In this document: positions 23,108-33,300 of the stretch, in pieces | Layout of the letters: the number at the start of each line of letters is the position of its first letter | How positions within the stretch are numbered: the stretch's first letter is position 1 | Assembly (NCBI GenBank): GCA_947471745.1 | Contig: CANJKZ010000114.1 | Coordinates: 672,501 to 736,500, forward strand | Direction: 5' to 3' | Length of the DNA: 64,000 bases | From: Closterium sp. Naga37s-1 | Lineage: Eukaryota; Streptophyta; Zygnematophyceae; Desmidiales; Closteriaceae | Notes under the pieces: generated by a model | Told to the model about the DNA's origin: nothing | Databases searched by the model: none | What the model saw: only the letters and a program-made list of their open reading frames with translations | Translations under genes and position numbers: made by a program

Positions 23108-24135
23108 TGGGCATGTGAATGAGGGATGTAAGGTGGAGGGGAACTTGGCTCTACAGGCAAAATTATTTCAGATTGCAGTACCATTGTAGACTATCTGTGT
23201 GAAATAGTATATTATCTCTAACTGCAGCTTCCTTGCCCTTTTAGACTTGTTTCGTCCTAGACTTGTTTGTTTATAACAGAACATCGCCATGACATGTTAC
23301 GAAGCCGTAGCAATGTACAGTATTCTCTTGAGTAGGGTTGTCTTGTGCTCTCTGCTGTCAGAACGGATGACGTGGAGGCACACGCGCTGCGACTGGGCTG
23401 TGTTTTCGTCCGTGGGATGAACCGTGAGCCTTCGCGTGCAGCTTCATCGACGGATGCCATCACTCCACACCGCATCACGATTCTGTTCGTAACGGATTGA
23501 AACGAGCTTGTGCTCCTTCCGCTTAGCGCCTTTAAGAGTTTACGTAAGTGGTAAATCTCTCAGCCTGACTTGCCAAACAGCTCAAGTCTGGCTTGAAAGG
23601 TCAGTGGTGCTTCTTGGTTGACCGGCCTGTCATCAGAATACGCCCTGAGTCATGCTCAGCAGGGATTCCCGTGGCCAGTGCTCGCTTATTTACTTGCTCA
23701 CTACTAAACTTCGCGTGCGCCTTCCGAATCCACGTCATTTCCGCTCCTTACTCCCTCTCTCTCTGCTCACTTCCGTTTGTGTTATCCCCGCCGCGTGACG
23801 CGTTAGCAGATACTACGCGCTGCTGCTGCAGAAGCTTCGCTCGTCGGTGCGGACTAAACTAGCCGCGGAAATGGGTTGTCGTCGTCAGGCTCGTGAGTGG
23901 TGGAGACTAGCTGATACCAGCTCCTTCAGCCACCTCACTAAATGCGCGATCCGTGATTATGTATATATTACTTACCATTTCCAGAATATATACGCGATTG
24001 CTGAAACACATCCTTCCCCTGGGAACACGGCTAGCTTTCGCGGGTTTTCGTACTGATCAGTACTACAAGGCTTTGTCGGCGATACTGTCTTCGCTAACTT
24101 CGCAACTGAATCGCTTGATACCCGCGCCGTGTGTC
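23108..24135. other. intergenic region before the TPM-domain gene
   Basis: No gene is supported here. The sequence upstream of 24136 contains AT-rich stretches (TATATATT near 23961 and AATATATACG near 23986) that could be a promoter, without stronger proof. Confidence 0.4.
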
Positions 24136-26744
24136 ATGGCGGCGACAGTTCAGTGCAGCTCACAAGGAGGACTGTCCACCCTCCGTAATGCCAGCCTCAC
24201 CCTGCGTCTCTCCCACCAGTCTTCTTCTCCCCTCCGCCTCTTCCATCGCCGCTTAAACCGCTGCTTTAACCTTCACGCAGCCGCGACGGCCGGTGTATCA
24301 GCGCAACCCGCGGATGCTGCTGCTGTTACGAGATTAGTAAAAGTTGTCAATGGCGGTGCCGCTGGCACCAACGCGCTAACCGCAGCCGTCGAGAACTTCG
24401 CGACTCGGTCGATATCTGTCGCAGCCCAGGCCTCTTTAATCGCCTCCGTCGCACTCCTCGTCAGCAGCTCGCCCGCGGTAGCCGCTGATGACGTGACAGT
24501 TGACGTGGCAAGCGCTCCGTTTCCGCAGGAGATTCGACGCTCAAGCGACGCGTCGCGCCAGGAAAACGGCATTCCGTTTCTTGCGCGAGTCGCGGCTTCT
24601 CAACTGCGAACCGCGCCGCTCTTAACGGTCACATCCACTGACATCCTAGAAACGACGGACGCGGCGGAAACGGCGGCGGCGGAGACGGCGGAAGCTCCCA
24701 AGGTGCTGGACGGAGCGCGTCTGCTGACGGAAAGCCAGCGCGGCGCGATGCTGCAACAGCTGTCGGATCTGGAGTCGCGCGACGGGTGGCGGATCCGCGT
24801 GGCGACGCGGTACGGGGTGGAGAGCGGTTTAGATGGCAAACAGATCCGCGACTTGTGGCAGGTGAGAGGCTGGAAGAGGGGGAAAAGGGGGGAAGGGTGG
24901 GGGGGTGGGGGGTGGAGGGGTGGAATTTGTGGGGTATTGAGTGATTGTGTGAAAGGAAGTGGGTCTATCAGCTAAAAGTAGCGACCTTGGTTGGGTGATT
25001 GAGACATGGTTGAGGGTAAGGGGGTAATACGGTAGGAGAATAAGAGTTTACGAGGACAAGAGAGAGTGAGAGTGAGAGGTGTGAGGGGAGACTGCTGGGG
25101 AATGGGTGGTTGTAGGAACCAGTGACTGGGAATGGTGTCGGCATTGAACTCTGGAAAGTTGTGAACCTTGGAGGATATAAATCAGGAGTGCGACATTGTG
25201 ACTTCAAGAGAGCAGCGCTTAAGTAATTACGAGGATGAGCCTGAGGTCCTGGGAGCTTCTTTTATGAAAAAAAAAAATGAAAAAAAATATATATATATAT
25301 ATATATATTTGAGGTCGCGAATCTTCCATGCTCAAACCCTGTGTTTTGTTTTGAATCTCCAACTCATGCCGCCCTCCCCTCGTTGCTCACATCTCCAACT
25401 CATGGCGAGTTTTTCATAATACTTAGAGGTGCCCCTCCCCTTTGTTGCTCACATCACACCTCTGGTCGCTCATTTAGCAAGTCTCGCAACTGAACTCCTT
25501 AGCTCATCAATCCCTTCAATTCTCTCATTTTTCTCCGCTCGCGTTGCAGCCGTCGGATCGGACGGTGATCGTGGTGGCTGACGTGGCATCACCCAACATC
25601 CTCAGCTTCAGCATTGGAGAGGCTGTGCGGTCCAAGCTGCCCTACCAGTTCTTCACAGAGCTGCAATCCAGGTAATTCCCCTTTTAAGGTGTCTCAGTTT
25701 CCTGTATAAGGTTCACATTTCAGTCGCCATCGGTGAGGCTGTGCGGTCCAAGCTGCCCTACCAGTTCTTCACGGAGCTACAGTCTAGGTGCGTTAATGCA
25801 TATATGTTACATATTTTTATAAACTGGTACATATACATACCGAACTGGTACTACACTACAAGGCGCTTCTCATTGCAGTTACCATCTGGGTGCAGCGGCA
25901 AGGCTGTTCTATCCAAGCTGCCCTACCAGTTCTTCACATGCCCATCTGGGACCACCACATGCTCTTACCCCCTCCGCCTCCTCCCCTCCATCTCAGGTGA
26001 CTTTGGAGTCGACTCAAAAGTCACCGGGTGCATTGGCAAGGCTGTTCACTCCAAGCTGCCCTGCCAGTTCTTCACCCGGACCCCCACATGCTCTTACCCC
26101 CTCCGCCTCCTCCCCTCCATCTCCCTCCCCCTCCAATCCATTTTCCCTTCCATCTCCCTTCTGCCTCGCCTCTGCCCCCCCTCTCATCCTTCCGTTCACC
26201 TGTCAACCTTCTTCTCACTTGCATTGCTTAATTACCTGCTTTCCTTAGAAACCTCTCCTCCTTTCACTCGTCCAACCCTTGTGTCCCGAACCCGTACCTC
26301 CACGTCAGGTACGGCAATCAGTTCTTCGTACGGCAAGAGGGCGAGTCCGAAGCTCTCACTCGGTCCGTCGACGCCATCCGAACCTGTCTTGCCGAACCTA
26401 ATGGCTGCCTCAAGGTCCCCGGCTTGGTAGACGACCTCTACTTCCTCACGCTTGGCGTTTCCGTAACTGCAGGTGCAGTATTCGGCTTTTCTGCGCGGCT
26501 CCCGCCCCAAGGCCAAGTGGAAGCTTCCTGGCAATGGGTGGCAATTTTCTCGCCTCTCTGGCTGCTTCTGCTGCTGGCGTTTGGGGTGTTCCCTGTGGTT
26601 GATCGGACGGCTGATCTTGAGCCGTTGATTAAGAATCTCCTAGGGTTTGCAGGGGGTGCAGGAGCAGTGTACATGACACCGATACTGGGGGAGAGCCCTG
26701 TTGCTAGGCTAGGAAAAACTCAAAAGGAAGATAGTGACGTTTGA
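24136..26744 (+). CDS. TPM-domain thylakoid protein (relative of lumenal 15.0-kDa / Psb32-type proteins), three exons
   Basis: Exons 24136-24861, 25550-25671 and 26309-26744 join in phase and predict 427 residues. Residues 1 to about 90 are Ser/Arg/Ala-rich like a plastid transit peptide. Residues 93-112 are hydrophobic and followed by AVA-ADD, a typical thylakoid lumen cleavage site. The TPM domain (about 190-330) contains LTESQRGAMLQQL, DRTVIVVADVASPNILSF, a GEAV, and RYGNQFFVRQEGE followed by CLAEP. These match, from memory, the Arabidopsis thylakoid lumenal 15.0 kDa protein 2 motif by motif. Unlike that protein it continues with hydrophobic segments near 326-346 and 358-380 and a Gly-rich one near 392-410, so it is probably anchored in the thylakoid membrane. 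TPM proteins are linked to photosystem II repair and related thylakoid functions; the role here is inferred. It is convergent with lipase A. Confidence 0.85.
25715..26130 (+). repeat. three partial copies of TPM-gene exon 2
   Basis: The 3' half of exon 2 (GEAVRSKLPYQFFTELQSR plus donor) recurs at about 25731-25789. More diverged copies (KAV.SKLP.QFFT) lie at about 25900-25940 and 26035-26075. The last two belong to a tandem unit of about 130 bp that also repeats ACATGCTCTTACCCCCTCCG. They lack acceptors or keep no frame. Confidence 0.8.
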
Positions 26745-27055
26745 TTGTCTGTTTTGGTTTTGGGGTGGTGGTGATGTATCTGTGCGTGCATGTTGTTTTC
26801 AGTATGTGCTGCATGGTAGTGTAATTTGTCATGCTCTGTTGTGGTACAACAGAGCACAATATACCGGGAAATGTTACTTACATGGCTTTTACTGCTGGTA
26901 CGCTACACTGTTCTACTAGCACCACCTACCAGTGCAACAGGAAAGCACCGCATGGTATTTTTGTTTTGGTAAACCAGACTTCTTGAAAAGACAAATAACA
27001 ACCAAAAAGAAGCCTAGTAGACTATTGTAACCACAGGGTAAACCAATCAGGACAA
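26745..27055. other. intergenic region between convergent TPM and lipase A genes
   Basis: 3' flanks of both genes. No gene seen. The MITE at 27059-27245 lies at its right side. Confidence 0.5.
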
Positions 27056-27058
27056 TAA

Positions 27059-27245
27059 GGGTACATTCCGCTGTGGACACATGTCCCAATCGATGTGTCC
27101 CAATCGTTTCTACCGCACTGCATCGTATTACACCAAATTGCACCCTAGTTTCGAAATTTTCGCATCTCTGGTTTAGTTCGGTTCGGAGCGGTACACTCGA
27201 TTGGGACACATCGATTGGGACATGTGTCCACAGCGGAATGTACCC
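27059..27245. mobile_element. Tourist/Harbinger-like MITE, 187 bp
   Basis: The ends are perfect inverted repeats of 48 bp (27059-27106 and 27198-27245) starting GGGTACATTCCGC. The element is flanked by direct TAA at 27056-27058 and 27246-27248, the target duplication typical of the PIF/Harbinger superfamily. It encodes nothing, so it is non-autonomous. Perfect arms suggest a recent insertion. It sits between the 3' ends of the TPM gene and lipase A. Confidence 0.85.
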
Positions 27246-27310
27246 TAAGATTGTTTAGTAAGGGCGTCCTGTCATGATATGCTATGGGATGTGTCATGTC
27301 ACTGCAGCAG

Positions 27311-30300
27311 TCATTTCTTGTTCAGGTTGAAGCGCACTTGCTGCGAAACATGACATTTGGTGGGATGGGAGTAGGAGGGAGATTGGGATGGGATGTTTAG
27401 ACACTGCTGTGCAAAGCCATATGGGTGGCATATGTGACAATGTCACGGTTGAAGCGCACTTGCTGGGAAACACGACAAATGGTGGGATGGGAGGAGGGAG
27501 GGTGCGTTGGCTTGGTAAGATGAGGCGAACTACGTGCGTGATAAGTCAATTTTTGAGTCGACTCAAAAATTGGTATAAGATGAGGAGCACTACGTGCGTG
27601 ATAAGTCGATTTTTTAGCCGACTCAAAAATTGGTATAAGATGAGGAGAACAACGTGCGGAAACAAATTTGGATAACGGGAGCAGGAACGTTGGGATGGGT
27701 ACAATGGGACTACGTGCGGGGGCTTCAAGTCGTCTCAACAACTTTAACCACCTTCAAAGCCCCACACCACCAACGCACACCACAAGCAGCAAGAGGAAGT
27801 AAGCCGGCTGCGAGTGCTTGCTGGCTGTGTTTTAACCCACCTTCACCCCACCACACCACCACCAACCAGCTCACCTTGAGCAGCGAGAGGAAGTAAGCCG
27901 GCTGTGAGTGCTTGCTGGCTGTGTTTTAACCCACCTTCACCCCACCACACCACCACCAACCAGCTCACCTTGAGCAGCAAGAGGAAGTAAGCCGGCTGTG
28001 AGTGCTTGCTGGCTGTGTTTTAACCCACCTTCACCCCAGCACACCACCACCAACCAGCTCACCTTGAGCAGCGAGAGGAAGTAAGCCGGCTGCGAGTGCT
28101 TGCTGGCTGTGTTTTAACCCACCTTCACCCCAGCACACCACCACCAACCAGCTCACCTTGAGCAGCGAGAGGAAGTAAGCCGGCTGCGAGTGCTTGCTGG
28201 CTGTGTTTTAACCCACCTTCACCCCACCACACCACCACCAACCAGCTCACCTTGAGCAGCAAGAGGAAGTAAGCCGGCTGTGAGTGCTTGCTGGCTGTGT
28301 TTTAACCCACCTTCACCCCAGCACACCACCACCAACCAGCTCACCTTGAGCAGCGAGAGGAAGTAAGCCGGCTGCGAGTGCTTGCTGGCTGTGTTTTAAC
28401 CCACCTTCACCCCACCACACCACCACCAACCAGCTCACCTTGAGCAGCAAGAGGAAGTAAGCCGGCTGTGAGTGCTTGCTGGCTGTGTTTTAACCCACCT
28501 TCACCCCACCACACCACCACCAACCAGCTCACCTTGAGCAGCAAGAGGAAGTAAGCCGGCTGTGAGTGCTTGCTGGCTGTGTTTTAACCCACCTTCACCC
28601 CACCACACCACCACCAACCAGCTCACCTTGAGCAGCGAGAGGAAGTAAGCCGGCTGCGAGTGCTTGCTGGCTGTGTTTTAACCCACCTTCACCCCAGCAC
28701 ACCACCACCAACCAGCTCACCTTGAGCAGCGAGAGGAAGTAAGCCGGCTGCGAGTGCTTGCTGGCTGTGTTTTAACCCACCTTCACCCCACCACACCACC
28801 ACCAACCAGCTCACCTTGAGCAGCAAGAGGAAGTAAGCCGGCTGTGAGTGCTTGCTGGCTGTGTTTTAACCCACCTTCACCCCAGCACACCACCACCAAC
28901 CAGCTCACCTTGAGCAGCGAGAGGAAGTAAGCCGGCTGCGAGTGCTTGCTGGCTGTGTTTTAACCCACCTTCACCCCACCACACCACCACCAACCAGCTC
29001 ACCTTGAGCAGCAAGAGGAAGTAAGCCGGCTGTGAGTGCTTGCTGGCTGTGTTTTAACCCACCTTCACCCCAGCACACCACCACCAACCAGCTCACCTTG
29101 AGCAGCGAGAGGAAGTAAGCCGGCTGCGAGTGCTTGCTGGCTGTGTTTTAACCCACCTTCACCCCAGCACACCACCACCAACCAGCTCACCTTGAGCAGC
29201 GAGAGGAAGTAAGCCGGCTGCGAGTGCTTGCTGGCTGTGTTTTAACCCACCTTCACCCCACCACACCACCACCAACCAGCTCACCTTGAGCAGCAAGAGG
29301 AAGTAAGCCGGCTGTGAGTGCTTGCTGGCTGTGTTTTAACCCACCTTCACCCCAGCACACCACCACCAACCAGCTCACCTTGAGCAGCGAGAGGAAGTAA
29401 GCCGGCTGTGAGTGCTTGCTGGCTGTGTTTTAACCCACCTTCACCCCAGCACACCACCACCAACCAGCTCACCTTGAGCAGCAAGAGGAAGTAAGCCGGC
29501 TGTGAGTGCTTGCTGGCTGTGTTTTAACCCACCTTCACCCCAGCACACCACCACCAACCAGCTCACCTTGAGCAGCGAGAGGAAGTAAGCCGGCTGCGAG
29601 TGCTTGCTGGCTGTGTTTTAACCCACCTTCACCCCAGCACACCACCACCAACCAGCTCACCTTGAGCAGCGAGAGGAAGTAAGCCGGCTGCGAGTGCTTG
29701 CTGGCTGTGTTTTAACCCACCTTCACCCCACCACACCACCACCAACCAGCTCACCTTGAGCAGCAAGAGGAAGTAAGCCGGCTGTGAGTGCTTGCTGGCT
29801 GTGTTTTAACCCACCTTCACCCCAGCACACCACCACCAACCAGCTCACCTTGAGCAGCGAGAGGAAGTAAGCCGGCTGTGAGTGCTTGCTGGCTGTGTTT
29901 TAACCCACCTTCACCCCAGCACACCACCACCAACCAGCTCACCTTGAGCAGCAAGAGGAAGTAAGCCGGCTGTGAGTGCTTGCTGGCTGTGTTTTAACCC
30001 ACCTTCACCCCAGCACACCACCACCAACCAGCTCACCTTGAGCAGCGAGAGGAAGTAAGCCGGCTGCGAGTGCTTGCTGGCTGTGTTTTAACCCACCTTC
30101 ACCCCAGCACACCACCACCAACCAGCTCACCTTGAGCAGCGAGAGGAAGTAAGCCGGCTGCGAGTGCTTGCTGGCTGTGTTTTAACCCACCTTCACCCCA
30201 CCACACCACCACCAACCAGCTCACCTTGAGCAGCAAGAGGAAGTAAGCCGGCTGTGAGTGCTTGCTGGCTGTGTTTTAACCCACCTTCACCCCAGCACAC

Positions 30301-33300
30301 CACCACCAACCAGCTCACCTTGAGCAGCGAGAGGAAGTAAGCCGGCTGTGAGTGCTTGCTGGCTGTGTTTTAACCCACCTTCACCCCAGCACACCACCAC
30401 CAACCAGCTCACCTTGAGCAGCAAGAGGAAGTAAGCCGGCTGTGAGTGCTTGCTGGCTGTGTTTTAACCCACCTTCACCCCAGCACACCACCACCAACCA
30501 GCTCACCTTGAGCAGCGAGAGGAAGTAAGCCGGCTGCGAGTGCTTGCTGGCACCGGCACCGTCGAACAACAGCTTGGGCTGCTCGCTCTGTGGGAGTGCA
30601 TGCAGGTCCTTAGTGTGACCTAACAACTCGACCAACGCACCTTGAGCAGCGAGACTCGACCAACGCACCTTGAGCAGCGAGACTCGACCAACACACCTTG
30701 AGCAGCGAGAGGAAGTAAGCCGGCTGCGAGTGCTTGCTGGCGCCGGCACCGTCGAACAACAGCTTGGGCTGCTCGCTCTGTGGGATGAAGCGAGTGAGTT
30801 TATATGGGGTACGATAGGCAAAGAGCATGGAGAGTAGGGCTGAGACGACTTTTCAGCAAACTGAAAAGAGGAGGGCTGGGGCAACAGTGAAGAGGGACCA
30901 GCGGAGCTAGAAGATGGTTTTTGAGAATTCTCAAAAAGCTGGTTTTTGAGATTTTTTTAGAATTCTCAAAAACCAGCTGAAAAGTGGAGGGCTGGGGCAA
31001 CAGTGAGGAGGGACCAGCGGAGCTAGAAGAAGTGAAGGAAAGAGGCGAGGTGGATATATTTCACAACTTTTGAGGCGCCTCAAAATTCACAAGCATGGTG
31101 TGGAGGGTTGACACTATAGCAAAGAGGGACCAGCGGAGCTAGAAGAAGTGAAGGAAAGAAGCGAGGTGAGGGGTGATTGGATAGTGTTCGCTAGCGATAG
31201 GATTTTTAAAAGCATACAAGACGTTACCAGGAAGCTGACTGTTGTGATGGTATCGAGTCGCTTCTTAAGGAGGGCATCCTGAGGGGCAATGGGCAAGTGT
31301 AGGGCAAGCCGGGGGGCATGTTGGAATACCGTAGTGACGACACACATTGAGGTGATTTTTGTTGGAATAGTGGCGCCTCAAAAATCACACGGGGCAAGTG
31401 TAGGGCATGCCGGGGGGCATGCTGGAATACCGTAGTGACGACACATCAAGGTGCCGAGCTGTTTTTACCGGAGGGCATCCTGGGAGATCAGTTACAAGGC
31501 ACAGCTGGTGGATTACAAGGCACAGCTGGTGGATTGCAAGGCAATCAGAACAGCATAACCACGAGGAGCAGCATGGGCAGAGTAGCCGTGTGATAATAAA
31601 TTTGTTCTGAGACGTCCCAAAGCAGAGTAGCCAGGGGAGGAGAAGGCCGAGATGGGAAAATGTAACGGGTTAAGTACATAAATACTCAATAGTCGGTGAT
31701 GTACTAAAGTTGTTGCGAGTCGGGTCAAAGCATGCACCGACCTTGTATAGTTGACTTTTGAGTCGACTCAAAAGTCACCTCGGGTCAAAGCATGCACCGA
31801 CCTTGTCAGGTTGACTTTTGAGTCGACTCAAAAGTCACCTCGGGTCACAGCATGCACCGACCTTGTCTAGTTTCTGCGAGTCGGGCCGAAGCACCACCCC
31901 CGTGGCCACGTGCTTGTAGAACACATACGGGACACGTGGGACTATGTCATCATGATCATTGGCACTGCTGGCAATGCTGGCAATGCTACTCACTGCTGGC
32001 AATGCTGGCAATGCTGGCAATGCTGGCAATGCTGGCAATGCTACTCACTGCACTCACCCACCTTGTCCAGTTTCTGGGAGTCGGGCCGGACCACCACCCT
32101 CGTGGCCACGTGCTTGTAGAACACATACGGCACACGTGGGACTATGTCATGGTCGTTGGCAACGCTGGCAATGCTGGCAATGCTACTCACTGCACTCACC
32201 CACCTTTTCCAGTTTCTGCGAGTCGGGCCGAAGTACCACCCCCGTGGCCACGTGCTTGTAGAACACGTAAGACACATGCGGCACCAGCACACCCATGCAC
32301 TGACAGCTGTGCTGCTCACTCCACTCCCACCCACCTTTTCTAGTTTCTGGGAGTCGGGTCGAAGCACCACCCCCGTGGCCACGTGCTTGTAGAACACGTA
32401 AGACACATGCGGCACCAGCACACCCATGCACTGACAGCTGTGCTGCTCACTCCACTCCCACCCACCTTTTCTAGTTTCTGGGAGTCGGGTCGAAGCACCA
32501 CCCCCGTGGCCACGTGCTTGTAGAACACGTAGGGGACACGCGGCACTATATCATGGTCATTGGCGATGCGCCAGCTGTCACCCACAAGCTGGTTGGGAGG
32601 GGTTGAGATGGGTTGGAATATAAAAGAGAGGAGGGGGGGAGGGGAGAGACAGGTAGAATATTACGGGGCGGACAGTGCTTGTAGAACACGTAGGGGACAC
32701 GCGGCACTATATTGTGATCATTCGCAATGCGCCAGCTGTCTCCCACGAGGTGGTTGGGTTGGGATGGGTTGGGTCGGGATGGGTTGGGAGGAGGGGATTT
32801 GCGGAAGGGAAAACGAGGAAGGGGGAAGCCTGAAGGGGGAAGCCCGAAGGGGTAAGGAGAGGGAACTGGATATCATGGTCTCATGAGACGAGACCATCTC
32901 AGAAGTGGTTCCTTTCTGAGGAGGGGGCCCTTTCTCAGAAGAAGTGGCTTTTGAGTCGACTCAAAATGTGTCGTGTGCCATGGTAACGAGGTGACTTTTG
33001 AGTCGACTCAAAAGTCACCTCGAGCTGGTCTCTCATGAGACCATCTCAGAAGTGCTTCCTTTCTGAGGAGGGGTCCCTTTCTCAGAAAAAGTGGTTCAAC
33101 ATTATCTAACCACATCTGAGGCGCCCAAAACAATACAACTAAGCAACTCAATGGCTACGCACAGCGCGCCTGGTTGAAGCGAGATGGTTTCCCACACACA
33201 CATGTACATGTGCACGCCCTGTGAGCTCCTATGCACGCCCTGTGAGCCCCTATGCACGCCCTGTGAGCAGCACACACCTGGTTGAAGCGAGATGGTTTCC

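Noticed and set aside
27522-30560. CRISPR array
   Set aside because: The 94-bp units are continuous, with no unique spacers between constant repeats, and the genome is eukaryotic.
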